Assembly (NCBI RefSeq): GCF_008124525.1
Contig: NZ_VNHJ01000001.1
Span: 1 to 64,000, forward strand
DNA: 64,000 nucleotides
DNA from: Oceanicella actignis
GTDB taxonomy: Bacteria > Pseudomonadota > Alphaproteobacteria > Rhodobacterales > Rhodobacteraceae
Direction of reading: 5' to 3'
Below are positions 47,210-56,772 of this stretch, in pieces. Below the pieces are notes generated by a model that saw only the letters and a list, made by a program, of their open reading frames with translations, did no database searches and was not told where the DNA came from. Numbering within the stretch: the first letter of the stretch is position 1; every line of letters begins with the position of its first letter. Made by a program: the position numbers and the translations under genes.

Positions 47210-48805
47210 TCAGTTCTCGAGGCTCACGCCGTAGAAGATGTGGCTGCCCAGCGGGTGGACCTTGTAGCCCTTCACCTCGGGGCGGATGGGCATGTAGACC
47301 ACCGAGTGGGCGATGGTCGCCCAGGGCGCCTGCTCCTTGAAGATGACCTGGGCCTCCTTGTAGAGGCGCGTGCGCTCGGCCTTGTCGGTCAGGGTCCGGG
47401 CCTTCTTGATCAGGTCGTCGAAGGGCTTGTGGCACCACTGCGCGCGGTTCGAGGCGCCGACGCCGTCGCAGCCCAGCAGCACGCCCAGGAAGTTGTCCGG
47501 GTCGCCGTTGTCGCCGGTCCAGCCCAGCAGCACCGCGCCGTCGCGGTCCAGATCCTTCGAGCGCGACAGATACTCGCCCCACTCATACGAGACGATCTCG
47601 ACCTTGACGCCGATCTTGGCCAGGTCGGCCTGGATCAGCTCGGCCATGCGGCGCGCATTCGGGTTGTAGGGGCGCTGCACGGGCATGGCCCAGACCTTCA
47701 TGCTCAGATCCTTGACGCCCGCTTCCTCGAGCATCTTGCGCGCGGCCTCGGGATCGTAGGGATCGTCCTGCACCTCGTCGTTGTAGGACCACATGGTCGG
47801 CGGGATCGGGTTCTTGGCGATCTGGCCCGAGCCCTGGAAGACGACGTCGATGATGGCCTGCTTGTCGATGGCCATGTTCAGCGCCTTGCGCACCTTCGGG
47901 TTGTCGAAGGGCTTCTGAAGGGTGTTGTAGGCCAGGTAGCCGACGTTCAGACCCTCCTGCTCAAGCACGACCACGCCGGGGTCGGCCTTCATCGCGGCCA
48001 CGTCCGCCGGGTTCGGATAGGGCATGACGTGGCACTCGCCGGCCTTGAGCTTCTGATAGCGCACCGAGGCGTCGGGGGTGATGGCGAAGATCAGGTTGTC
48101 GATGTCGGCCTTGCCGCGCCAGTAGTCCGGGTTGGCCTTGTAGCGGATGACCGCGTCCTTCTGGTAGGCGACGAACTGGAACGGGCCGGTGCCGATGGGC
48201 TTGGTGTTCAGCTTTTCCGGCGTGCCGGCGGCCAGCATGGCGTCGGCGTATTCCTTGGACATGATCGAGGCGAAGTCCATCGCCAGGTTGGCGACGAAGG
48301 GCGCCTCGGGGCGGTTGAGCACGAACTTGACCGTGTGATCGTCGACGCGGACGATGTCCTTGATCAGGTCGGCCATGCCCATGCCCGAGAAATACTCCCA
48401 GGTGCCGCCCGAGACCTTGTGGTAGGGGTTCTCGGGGTTCATCTGCCGATCGAAGGTGAAGATGACGTCGTCGGCGTTGAACTCGCGCGTCGGGGTGAAT
48501 TCGTCGTTGGCGTGGAACTTCACGCCCTTGCGCAGGTGGAAGGTGTATTCGAGGCCGTCATCCGAGACGTCGACGCTTTCCGCCAGGCCCGGGATGACGT
48601 TGGTCGTGCCGGTCTCGAACTCCATCAGCCGGCTGTAGATCGGCTGGGACGAGGCGTCGAAGGTCGTGCCCGAGGTGAACAGCGCGGGGTCGAAGCCCTC
48701 GGGCGAGCCCTCGGAGCAGTAGATCAGGTTGCCCCCGGCGCTGGCGGCCGAGGCGCCCAGCACAAGCGCGGCGGCGCCGGCGAGCAGGGTGGATTTGAGT
48801 GACAT
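47210..48805 (-). CDS. dppA: Periplasmic peptide-binding protein (DppA-like)
   Basis: This 531-residue cluster C binding protein begins with a signal peptide (KSTLLAGAAALVLGASAASA, cut near residue 23) and has the SBP_bac_5 features: NLIYCSEGSPEGFDPALFTSG, LAESVDVSDDGLEYTFHLRKGVKFH, TREFNADDVIFTFDRQ and a late LLGWTGDNGDPDNFLGVLLGCDG, which is especially like DppA. It captures di- or oligopeptides for DppBCDF. ATG 48805 has GGAG upstream; the TTG one codon earlier is ignored. First gene of the operon, separated from the rest by a hairpin and repeats, which would favour excess binding protein. Confidence 0.93.
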   Translation of the reverse strand: MSLKSTLLAGAAALVLGASAASAGGNLIYCSEGSPEGFDPALFTSGTTFDASSQPIYSRLMEFETGTTNVIPGLAESVDVSDDGLEYTFHLRKGVKFHANDEFTPTREFNADDVIFTFDRQMNPENPYHKVSGGTWEYFSGMGMADLIKDIVRVDDHTVKFVLNRPEAPFVANLAMDFASIMSKEYADAMLAAGTPEKLNTKPIGTGPFQFVAYQKDAVIRYKANPDYWRGKADIDNLIFAITPDASVRYQKLKAGECHVMPYPNPADVAAMKADPGVVVLEQEGLNVGYLAYNTLQKPFDNPKVRKALNMAIDKQAIIDVVFQGSGQIAKNPIPPTMWSYNDEVQDDPYDPEAARKMLEEAGVKDLSMKVWAMPVQRPYNPNARRMAELIQADLAKIGVKVEIVSYEWGEYLSRSKDLDRDGAVLLGWTGDNGDPDNFLGVLLGCDGVGASNRAQWCHKPFDDLIKKARTLTDKAERTRLYKEAQVIFKEQAPWATIAHSVVYMPIRPEVKGYKVHPLGSHIFYGVSLEN

Positions 48806-49346
48806 CAAGATGGTCTCCCTGTTGGATTCCGCCCCGTTTTCGGGGCCCGGAGGGGCCGCCGCGCCGCTTTCCGGCGCGTTTCGGCCCGTCCCGGATGGGG
48901 TCCAGCTATGAAGGGCGGCGCGCCACTGTCAAGGCGAAACGCCCCGCGGCGGGTTCCGGGCGGGCGGCGACGTGGCGTCCGGCGCCCCGGGGCGGGCGCG
49001 CGCCGGGGGGCGTTGGGCGGCGGTTTCGGGCGGCGGTCGGCGGGGGGCGGGACGGCCCGCGCCCCGGGCCGGCGGATCCCGGCGGGCGGGCGGTCATGGC
49101 GCGGCGGCGCGCGATGCCTTGCGCCGGCGTGCGGCGGCGCACCGCCCGTGCCGGGGCGCGTCGTCCGCCGGGGCTGGCCCGGGGCGCGGCCCGCGGCGGC
49201 CGGCTCGCGGCGCCGTCGGGCGGAAAAAGCCGGCGGGCGGAAGAATCGTCCCCCGCCGACCGCGGCGTGCGCGGCCTGGGCCATGCCCCCGGCGCGGGGC
49301 GCGGCGGCGCGTGGGGGCGGGGCGGCGAAGGGCGCCCGCGCGCCCC
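48806..49346. other. Gap upstream of dppA; no gene seen
   Basis: 541 bases, extremely GC-rich, between the carboxylase stop and dppA. The dppA promoter must lie here, but no convincing hexamers are visible. A hairpin GCGCCG-CTTTC-CGGCGC (48861-48877) lies in the likely dppA leader. Frames are Arg/Gly/Pro shadows. Confidence 0.55.
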
Positions 49347-52300
49347 TCACCAGGGGTCGATGCCCGGCGGCGGCGGGCGGCGCGGGGCGCGCGGGGGCAT
49401 GGCCGCGTCGGCGCGCAGAATCCATTCGCGCGTCTCGGCGGGGTCGATGACGGCGTCGATCTCGACGCAAGAGGCCAGCGACACCGCCTTGCCGATCTCG
49501 CGATGCCGCTCGAGCAGGGACTCGAACAGCGCGGCGCGGCGCTCGGGGTCGGTCTCGGCCTCGAGCTCGCGGCGAAAGCCCAGCCGCACCGCGCCCTCGA
49601 GCCCCATGCCGCCGAACTCGCCCGTGGGCCAGGACGCGGTCAGCACGCTTTCGCGAAAGCCGCCGCCGGTCATGGCCATGGCGCCCAGCCCGTAGCCCTT
49701 GCGCAGGACGATGGCGTGGATGGGCGCGCGCATGGCCGCCCCGGCGACGAACATGCGGCAGGCGCGGCGCACCAGACCCTGGCGCTCGGCCTCGGGGCCG
49801 ACCATGAAGCCGGGCGTGTCCACCAGCGAGATCAGCGGCAGGCCGAAGGCGTCGCACAGGCGCATGAAGCGGCTGGCCTTGTCGGCGGCGGGGGCGTCGA
49901 TGGCGCCGCCCAGATGCATCGGATCGTTGGCGATGAGCCCGAAGGGCCGCCCGTCGACGCGCACCAGCGCGGTGACCATGCCGGGCGCGTAATCGGCGCG
50001 CAGCTCCATCACGGCGCCCTCGTCGGCCAGAAGGCGGATGGCGTCGCGCACGCGATAGGCGCGGCGGCGGTTCTCGGGCACGACCTCGCGCAGGGCGCGC
50101 TGATCGGCGACGGGGCCGGGAGGCAGCGCGCCCTGGAACCAGGACAGGTAGCGCTTGGCCGCCGCGCAGGCCTCGGCTTCGTCCGCGACCAGCAGATCGA
50201 CCACCCCCGCGCGCGCCAGCTCGGGGGCCGGGCCGACCTGTTCGGGGCGGAAGCTGCCCAGCCCGCCGCCCTCGATCATGGCCGGGCCGGCCATGCCGAT
50301 CGTCGCGCCGCGGTCGGCGATGACCACGTCGCAGCAGCCCAGCAGCGCCGCATTGCCCGCAAAGCACCGCCCCGAGGCCACGCCGACCAGCGGAACCTTG
50401 CCCGACAGCGCGGCGAAGCGCGCGAAGGTGGGGCCGTCCAGCCCCGCGACGGTCAGGTGCTCGGTGTCGCCGGGGCGCCCGCCGCCGCCCTCGGCCAGAA
50501 GGATGACCGGCAGGCTGCGCTCGTCCGCCAGGGCGAAGAGCCGGTCCATCTTCTGGTGGTTGCGCTGGCCCTGCGTGCCCGCCAGCACCGTGTCGTCCGA
50601 GATGGCGAAGGCGCAGCGCGCGCGCTCGGGGCCGAACAGCGCGCCGTTGACCGCGCCGATTCCGGTGATGATGCCGTCGCCGGTGGTGTTCTCGATCAGA
50701 TCCTCCAGCGAGCGCCGCGCCCGCTGCGCCGCCAGCGCCAGCGCGCCGTATTCCACGAAGCTGCCCGGATCGCACAGATCGGCCAGGTTCTCGCGCGCGG
50801 TGCGGGCGCCGCGGGCGCGGCGGCGGGCGACGGCGCGCGGGCGGTTGGCGTCCTGCCCCGCGGCCAGGCGCCGGCGCAGCTCGGCCAGCTCGGGGCGGAT
50901 GCGGTCGGGGTCCGGGGGCGGGGCGTCGTCCTCGGCCGCGGGCTCGGCGTCGTCGCCGCCCTCGACCCGGCGCAGCGCCAGAAGGGGCGCGCCCTCGGCC
51001 GCCGCCGCGCCCGGCGCGCTCAGCGCCGCGACGACGACGCAGGCGTGCGGGGCGGGTATGACATGCTCCATCTTCAGCGCCTCGAGCACCGCCAGCTGCG
51101 CGCCGGCGGGCAGGCGCGCGCCCACGGGCGCCAGCTCGACCACTGCGCCGGACATGGGCGCGGCGAAGAGCTCGGCCCCCTCGGGAAGCTCGGCGGGCGG
51201 CGCGGCGCCGGGGGCGGGTTCGGCCTCATTCGCGCCGGGCGGGGCCTCGTCGCTCGCGCGTTCGGCCGCAAGGCGCGCGGCGGCCTCGGCCAGCGCGGCG
51301 CCGTGGGTCTCGATGAAGCGCGTGTCCACGTCCCAGGCGCGCACCCGCTCGTGCCGGACCAGCGCGCGCAGCCAGTCGAGATTGGTCTCGACCCCCTCGA
51401 TGCGGAAATCGGCCAGCGCGCGGTCGAGCCGCGTCAGCGCCGCGGGCAGATCGGCCGCGGCGCCGGGCCAGCGGATGATCGCCTTGGCCAGCAGCGTGTC
51501 GTAGCGCCCCGACACGCGCCAGCCGGCGCGCGCGAAGCCGTCGATGCGCACGCCCGGACCCGAGGGCGGCTCGACCGCGCGCAGCAGGCCGGAGGCCGGG
51601 CCGGCGCCGCCGGCGGCGGTCATGCGCTCGGCGCAGATGCGCGCCTCGATCGCGAGGCCGCGCGGGGCGGGGATGGCGTCTTGCGTCAGGCCCAGCGACT
51701 CCAGCGTCGCGCCGCCGGCGATGCGGATCTGCAGCTGCGCCAGATCAAGGCCCAGGACCTCTTCGGTCACGGGGTGCTCGACCTGGATGCGGGGGTTGAC
51801 CTCGATGAAGAACAGCCGCGCGCCCTCGGGCGCGTCCAGATCCAGAAGGAATTCGAAGGTGCCCAGCGACAGGTAGCGGCACTCGCGCGCCATGCGCAGC
51901 GACCAGTCGGCCAGCTGCGCGCGCTCGTCCGCGGTCAGGGAGGGGCTGGGGGCGATCTCGATCACCTTCTGGCGGTCGCGCTGCAGGGTGCATTCGCGCT
52001 CGTGCAGATGCGCGACGGCGCCGGTTCCGTCGCCCAGCACCTGCAGCTCGACATGGCGCGGGCGCGCGACGAGGCGCTCGACGAACAGCGCGCCGTCGCC
52101 GAAGGCGCCCTCGGCCTCGGCGACGCAGCGGGGCCAGGCCTCGGCCAGCTCGGCGGGCGTGCGCGCGGGGCGCATGCCGCGCCCGCCGCCGCCGGCCGCG
52201 GCCTTGATCATCACCCCCGCGCCGGGAGGCTGGGCGGCGAGGAAGGCCTGCGCCTCGTCCAGCGAGCAGGGCCCCTCGAGCCCCGGCGGCGTCGGCACGC

Positions 52301-52679
52301 CAAGCGCGCGCGCCAGGCGCCGGGCCGAGAGCTTGTCGCCCAGAAGGGCCAGGGTCTCGGGGCGCGGGCCGACGAAGGTCAGCCCGGCTTCGGTCACGCG
52401 GCGGGCGAAGTCGGCGCTTTCGGACAGGAACCCGTAGCCCGGGTGCAGCGCGTCGCAGCCATGCGCGCGCGCCGCGGCGATCAGCGCGTCGGGGTCCATG
52501 TAGGCGCGCGGGCCCTGGCCGGGCAGCGGGGCGGCGGCGTCGGCGCCGCGGGTCCATGGCCCGCCCTCCTCATCGGCGGCGAAGACGGCGACGGCCTGCG
52601 CGCCGGTTTCGGCGGCGGCGCGGACGAGGCGGGCGGCGATCTCGCCGCGGTTGGCGATGAGGATGCGGGCTGGCGCCAT
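49347..52679 (-). CDS. Single-chain acyl-CoA carboxylase (BC-BCCP-CT fusion)
   Basis: This 1110-residue biotin enzyme has all three parts in one chain. Biotin carboxylase is about 1-460 (ILIANRGEIAARLVRAA; ATP-grasp glycines AAAGGGGRGM at 161-169; FFIEVNPRIQVEHPVTE). The biotinyl domain is about 500-580 with the biotin Lys in EALKMEH (Lys about 536). Carboxyltransferase of beta type is about 640-1090 (ENLADLCDPGSFVEYGAL, SDDTVLAGTQGQRNHQKMDR, LISLVDTPGFMVGPEAE). It carboxylates an acyl-CoA such as acetyl-, propionyl- or a longer CoA with bicarbonate and ATP. The layout equals the single-chain long-chain acyl-CoA carboxylases. ATG 52679 starts the recognisable domain; the upstream frame is repeat junk. 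Confidence 0.92.
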   Translation of the reverse strand: MAPARILIANRGEIAARLVRAAAETGAQAVAVFAADEEGGPWTRGADAAAPLPGQGPRAYMDPDALIAAARAHGCDALHPGYGFLSESADFARRVTEAGLTFVGPRPETLALLGDKLSARRLARALGVPTPPGLEGPCSLDEAQAFLAAQPPGAGVMIKAAAGGGGRGMRPARTPAELAEAWPRCVAEAEGAFGDGALFVERLVARPRHVELQVLGDGTGAVAHLHERECTLQRDRQKVIEIAPSPSLTADERAQLADWSLRMARECRYLSLGTFEFLLDLDAPEGARLFFIEVNPRIQVEHPVTEEVLGLDLAQLQIRIAGGATLESLGLTQDAIPAPRGLAIEARICAERMTAAGGAGPASGLLRAVEPPSGPGVRIDGFARAGWRVSGRYDTLLAKAIIRWPGAAADLPAALTRLDRALADFRIEGVETNLDWLRALVRHERVRAWDVDTRFIETHGAALAEAAARLAAERASDEAPPGANEAEPAPGAAPPAELPEGAELFAAPMSGAVVELAPVGARLPAGAQLAVLEALKMEHVIPAPHACVVVAALSAPGAAAAEGAPLLALRRVEGGDDAEPAAEDDAPPPDPDRIRPELAELRRRLAAGQDANRPRAVARRRARGARTARENLADLCDPGSFVEYGALALAAQRARRSLEDLIENTTGDGIITGIGAVNGALFGPERARCAFAISDDTVLAGTQGQRNHQKMDRLFALADERSLPVILLAEGGGGRPGDTEHLTVAGLDGPTFARFAALSGKVPLVGVASGRCFAGNAALLGCCDVVIADRGATIGMAGPAMIEGGGLGSFRPEQVGPAPELARAGVVDLLVADEAEACAAAKRYLSWFQGALPPGPVADQRALREVVPENRRRAYRVRDAIRLLADEGAVMELRADYAPGMVTALVRVDGRPFGLIANDPMHLGGAIDAPAADKASRFMRLCDAFGLPLISLVDTPGFMVGPEAERQGLVRRACRMFVAGAAMRAPIHAIVLRKGYGLGAMAMTGGGFRESVLTASWPTGEFGGMGLEGAVRLGFRRELEAETDPERRAALFESLLERHREIGKAVSLASCVEIDAVIDPAETREWILRADAAMPPRAPRRPPPPGIDPW

Positions 52680-52994
52680 GCGCGGCCTCCTTGCGGGGCG
52701 GCGCGCGGGCCGCCGCGGGTTGATGATCAGGGAAACTGACCATCGCCGCGCGCGCACGTCAACGCCCCGAGCGGGCGCGCCGAAGGCCGGGCCTCGATCG
52801 GGCCGCGGACGGGATCGGCGATCGGGTCGGGGATCCGACCGGCGATCTGGCGCGGGGCATGGGTCTGGCCGGGGCCGAACGCGCCGAAGGGGGGGCGCGC
52901 GCGGAGGGGCGGCTCCGCCTTGGGTGAGCGCGCGACAAGCGGCGCGATTGCGCGCGGCGCGGCGACGGTGCGGCGCGGCGGCCGAGGCGCGGCA

Positions 52995-53068
52995 GGGGGC
53001 GTCGCACGGGGCGGCCCGGGCGCGCGGGGCGCGGGCGCGAAGCTGTGGCGAGCAAGCGCGGCGGAAGG
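52995..53068 (+). repeat. 74-bp direct repeat, copy A
   Basis: Starts GGGGGCGTCGCACGGGG and includes AAGCTGTGGCGAGCAAGC. It agrees with 53111-53184 at about 70 of 74 positions; period 116 bases. Confidence 0.8.
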
Positions 53069-53110
53069 AGCGGCGCGGCCGGGCGGGGGCGTGGCTGGGG
53101 CGGCGCGGCT

Positions 53111-53184
53111 GGGGGCGTCGCACGGGGCGGCCCGGGCGCGCGGGGAGGTGGCGCGAAGCTGTGGCGAGCAAGCGGGGCGGAAGG
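53111..53184 (+). repeat. 74-bp direct repeat, copy B
   Basis: Second copy of the sequence at 52995-53068, four substitutions, no gap. Confidence 0.8.
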
Positions 53185-53525
53185 GGGGCGCGGGCGCGCG
53201 CCTGCGGGGGAGGGGGCCGGCGCCGCGCGGCGCTGCGGCGGGCGGGCGAGCTCTGGCGCGGTCGGTGCGCGCCGCTCTCCGCCAGCGCGCGCCGGGCCGC
53301 GCGGGCCTTGCGGGGCCCGGCCGGCGGTGCGCGCAGGTTGCGGGCCGACCTTCGTCATTGCGCGCGGTTTGGCCCGCGCGATGGCGCGCGGCGCGGGCGC
53401 GTCCGGTCCGAAACGGGGCCGTCGGGCCCGCCGGAGCGGCGGCGCGGCGCTCTGGGGGCTGGACAGCGGCGCAAAAAGCCTTAGGCAAGAGCGCGAGCGA
53501 GTTGCGCCAAGACGGAGAAAGAACG

Positions 53526-56393
53526 GTGTCCCTTTTCCTGATCGCGGCATTGCCCTTTCTCGGGGCGGTCCTGCCGGCCCTTCTGGTGCGCGCCAGCCGC
53601 AACGCGGCGGCGGGAACGGCGGCGGGCGCGACGGCGCTGGCGCTGATCGGCGTCCTGACCCACGCGCCCGCGGTCATGCGCGGCGAGGTTCCCATGGCGC
53701 GCGCGCCCTGGGTTCCGTCGCTGGGGCTCAACGCGAATCTGATGCTCGACGGGCTGGGGCTGCTGTTCGCGCTGCTGATCCTCGGGATCGGCCTGCTCAT
53801 CATCCTCTATGCGCGCTTCTACCTGACCCGGCGCGACCCGATGGGCAAGTTCTACGCGCTCCTGCTGCTGTTCCAGGGCGCGATGCTGGGCATCGTGCTG
53901 TCGGACAACATCCTGATGCTGCTGATCTTCTGGGAGCTGACCTCGCTCAGCTCGTTCCTGCTGATCGGCTACTGGAACCATCTTCCCGAGGGCCGGCAGG
54001 GCGCGCGCATGGCGCTGACCGTGACCGGCGCGGGCGGGCTGGCGATGATCGCCGGGGCGCTGCTGCTGGGGCAGGCGGCCGGGTCGATGGAGCTGAGCGA
54101 CATCATCGCCCGGCGCGAGGCGGTGCAGGCCTCGGAGCTGTATCTGCCGGCGCTGATCCTGATCCTGGCGGGGTGCTTCGCCAAGTCGGCGCAGTTCCCC
54201 TTCCACTTCTGGCTGCCGCACGCCATGGCCGCGCCGACGCCGGTGTCGGCCTATCTGCACTCGGCGACCATGGTCAAGGCGGGGCTGTTCCTGATGGCGC
54301 GGCTGTGGCCCGCCCTGGCGGGGACCGACGCCTGGTTCCTTCTGGCGGCGAGCGTGGGCCTGATCACCATGGTCCTCGGCGCGGTCACGGCGCTGTTCAA
54401 GGATGATCTCAAGGGGCTGCTGGCCTATTCGACGGTCAGCCATCTGGGACTGGTGACATTCCTGCTCGGGCTGGGCACGCCGGCGGGCGCCGTGGCGGCG
54501 GTGTTCCACATCATCAATCACGCCACCTTCAAGGCCGCGCTGTTCATGACCGCCGGCATCGTCGATCACGAGACCGGCACGCGCGACATCCGCCGCCTGG
54601 GCGGGCTGGCGGCCTTCATGCCCGTCACCTTCCTGATCGGCGCCGTGGCGGCGCTGTCCATGGCGGGGGTTCCGCCGCTCAACGGCTTCCTGTCGAAAGA
54701 GATGATGCTGCACGAGGCCGCGCACACCGCCTGGCTGGGCTCGGAGCTGGCGCTGCCGGTCCTGGCGGGGCTGGCGGCGCTGTTCTCGGCGGCCTACTCG
54801 TTCCGCTTCGTGGCGCATGTGTTCCTGGGCAAGCCGCGGCTGGCCCATGCCGAGCCGCCGCACGATCCGGTCGTCTGGTTCTGGCTGCCGCCGGCGATCC
54901 TGGCCTCGCTGACGGTGCTGATCGGCCTGTTCCCGCAATCCATGGCCGGCGAGCTGGTGCGCGCGGCGGCGGGCGCGGTCACGGCCGGGGCGGCGCCCGA
55001 GATCAAGCTCAAGCTCTGGCACGGCGTGAACGAGGCGCTGATGATCTCGGCCGCGGCGCTGGCGGGCGGGGCGGCGGCGCTGGCGCTGCACGGGCCCTTG
55101 GCGCGCGTCTGGGCGGTTGTCGCGCCGCCGGCGGCCAAGCGGGCGTTCGATGCGCTGGTCGGCGCCGCGACGGCCGCCGCGCGCCGCCTGACCGACGCGC
55201 TGCATGACGGCGATTTCGGCCGCAGCGCCGCCATCTTCTCCGTGTTCGCCGCGGGCCTGGGCGCATGGGCGTGGACCGCGGGCGGAGCGGCGCCCCTGGG
55301 CGCGTTCCCCGCCGCGCTCGGTCCGACGCCGCCGATCCCGCTCATCGGCTGGGTCTGCCTGGTCACGGCGACGCTGACGCTGACGGCGCTGCACCGGCAT
55401 CGCCTGCTGGCGCTGGTGCTGATCGGGGTGACGGGGCTGATGGTCTCGCTGACCTTCAGCTACTTCTCGGCCCCCGACCTGGCGTTGACGCAGATCTCGG
55501 TCGAGGTGGTCAGCATCATCCTGCTGCTGCTGGCGCTGAACTTCATGCCGCGCGAGACGCCGCGCGAAAGCTCGGCGGCGCGGCGCGCGCGCGACCTCGC
55601 GGCGGCGGCCGCCGCGGGCCTGGGCGTGGGGGCGGCGATCTACGCGATCCTGGTCGGGGACTTCGCCTTCGCGCCGATCTCGGAGTTCCACCTGGCCAAC
55701 TCCAAGACCGGGGGCGGCGGCGAGAACGTGGTGAACGTGATCCTCGTCGATTTCCGCGGCTTCGACACCTTCGGCGAGATCACCGTTCTGGGCATCGCGG
55801 CGGTGCTGATCTATGCGCTGACCGAAACCATCATGGCCGGGCCGGTGCGGGCGCGTCTGCTCAACCGCCGGCCGGCCGAGCCGCAGGCGGGCGACGCGCA
55901 TCCGATGATGATGGTCGTGGCCACGCGCGTGCTCATGCCCATCGCGCTGACGGTGGCGGTCTACATCTTCCTGCGCGGGCACAACGCGCCGGGGGGCGGC
56001 TTCATCGCCGGGCTGATCGTCTCGGTCGCCTTCGTGATGCAATACATGGCCAGCGGCTTTTCCTGGGCGGCGGCGCGCCAGCGCTATCCCTACCATGCCT
56101 TCATCGGGCTGGGCGTGCTGGTGGCGGCGGCCACGGGCATGGGCGCCTGGTTCAACGGCAAGCCCTTCCTGACCAGCGATTTCGGCTATGTGAAGCTGCC
56201 GGGGCTGGAGAAGTTCGAGCTGGCCACCGCGGCGCTGTTCGATCTGGGCGTGTTCCTGACCGTGCTGGGCGCGGTGCTGCTGGCGCTCGAAAGCCTTGCG
56301 CGCTACGCGTGGCGGCCCAACATCGCCAGCGCGCATCCGATGGACATCGATCCCACGCGCGACGAGGCCGCGCAGCGCGAGGAGGGACGCTGA
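53526..56393 (+). CDS. mnhA: Mrp antiporter subunit A with fused B (MnhA/MrpAB)
   Basis: This 955-residue membrane protein is the large subunit of a multisubunit Na+/H+ antiporter. The first two thirds match the NuoL-like proton-pumping core (GIGLLIILYARFYL, FWELTSLSSFLLIGYWNH, KSAQFPFHFWLPHAMAAPTPVSAYLHSATMVKAG with its key Lys and His). It is followed by an MbhD/MbhE-like part, and from about residue 790 an MrpB domain (MMMVVATRVLMPIALTVAVYIFLRGHNAPGGGFIAGL). The fusion of A and B is the so-called group 2 layout. GTG 53526 is chosen with GGAG eight bases upstream; the frame further upstream is low-complexity. Confidence 0.93.
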   Translation: MSLFLIAALPFLGAVLPALLVRASRNAAAGTAAGATALALIGVLTHAPAVMRGEVPMARAPWVPSLGLNANLMLDGLGLLFALLILGIGLLIILYARFYLTRRDPMGKFYALLLLFQGAMLGIVLSDNILMLLIFWELTSLSSFLLIGYWNHLPEGRQGARMALTVTGAGGLAMIAGALLLGQAAGSMELSDIIARREAVQASELYLPALILILAGCFAKSAQFPFHFWLPHAMAAPTPVSAYLHSATMVKAGLFLMARLWPALAGTDAWFLLAASVGLITMVLGAVTALFKDDLKGLLAYSTVSHLGLVTFLLGLGTPAGAVAAVFHIINHATFKAALFMTAGIVDHETGTRDIRRLGGLAAFMPVTFLIGAVAALSMAGVPPLNGFLSKEMMLHEAAHTAWLGSELALPVLAGLAALFSAAYSFRFVAHVFLGKPRLAHAEPPHDPVVWFWLPPAILASLTVLIGLFPQSMAGELVRAAAGAVTAGAAPEIKLKLWHGVNEALMISAAALAGGAAALALHGPLARVWAVVAPPAAKRAFDALVGAATAAARRLTDALHDGDFGRSAAIFSVFAAGLGAWAWTAGGAAPLGAFPAALGPTPPIPLIGWVCLVTATLTLTALHRHRLLALVLIGVTGLMVSLTFSYFSAPDLALTQISVEVVSIILLLLALNFMPRETPRESSAARRARDLAAAAAAGLGVGAAIYAILVGDFAFAPISEFHLANSKTGGGGENVVNVILVDFRGFDTFGEITVLGIAAVLIYALTETIMAGPVRARLLNRRPAEPQAGDAHPMMMVVATRVLMPIALTVAVYIFLRGHNAPGGGFIAGLIVSVAFVMQYMASGFSWAAARQRYPYHAFIGLGVLVAAATGMGAWFNGKPFLTSDFGYVKLPGLEKFELATAALFDLGVFLTVLGAVLLALESLARYAWRPNIASAHPMDIDPTRDEAAQREEGR

Positions 56394-56394
56394 G

Positions 56395-56772
56395 ATGGAG
56401 CTGCTTTTCGCCTCGGCCGTCGGGCTGCTGACCGCCTGCGGCATCTATCTGATCCTGCGCCGGCGCAGCTTTCCGGTCATCATCGGGCTGTCGCTTCTGT
56501 CCTATGCGGTGAACCTGTTCCTGTTCGCCAGCGGCCGGCTGGCGGTGAACAGGCCGCCGCTGCTGCACGAGGGCGCCGCGGGCTACACCGACCCCATCCC
56601 GCAGGCGCTGGTGCTGACGGCGATCGTGATCTCGTTCGGCATGACGGCGGTCATCGTGATGATCGCGCTGAGCGACCACCTGACCTCGCGCGACGACCGG
56701 GTGGACGCGCCGGCGGGCGGCGCGGCGGATGACGGCGTCGAGGCGCCCGCGGCGCAGGAGGACGCGCGATGA
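56395..56772 (+). CDS. mnhC: Mrp antiporter subunit C (MnhC)
   Basis: This 125-residue NuoK-like subunit has three membrane helices (LLFASAVGLLTACGIYLIL, FPVIIGLSLLSYAVNLFLFA, PQALVLTAIVISFGMTAVIVMIAL) and the DPIPQALVLTAIVIS motif of MrpC. A charged cytoplasmic tail of about 25 residues follows. ATG 56395 has GGAGGGA upstream; one base separates it from mnhA. The end overlaps mnhD. Confidence 0.93.
   Translation: MELLFASAVGLLTACGIYLILRRRSFPVIIGLSLLSYAVNLFLFASGRLAVNRPPLLHEGAAGYTDPIPQALVLTAIVISFGMTAVIVMIALSDHLTSRDDRVDAPAGGAADDGVEAPAAQEDAR

Larger units (their letters stand above)
52680..53525. other. 846-base divergent gap with duplication; no gene
   Basis: Long GC-rich stretch between two divergent genes. 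Open frames on both strands exist but encode Arg/Ala/Pro-rich repeats without ribosome sites. It contains two copies of a 74-bp sequence (listed separately). Promoters for the carboxylase and the mnh operon must lie in it. Confidence 0.6.

Noticed and set aside
52727-53550. Long minus and plus frames in the carboxylase-mnh gap
   Set aside because: They only translate the 116-base repeats and extend without domain content; the recognisable proteins begin at 52679 (minus) and 53526 (plus).
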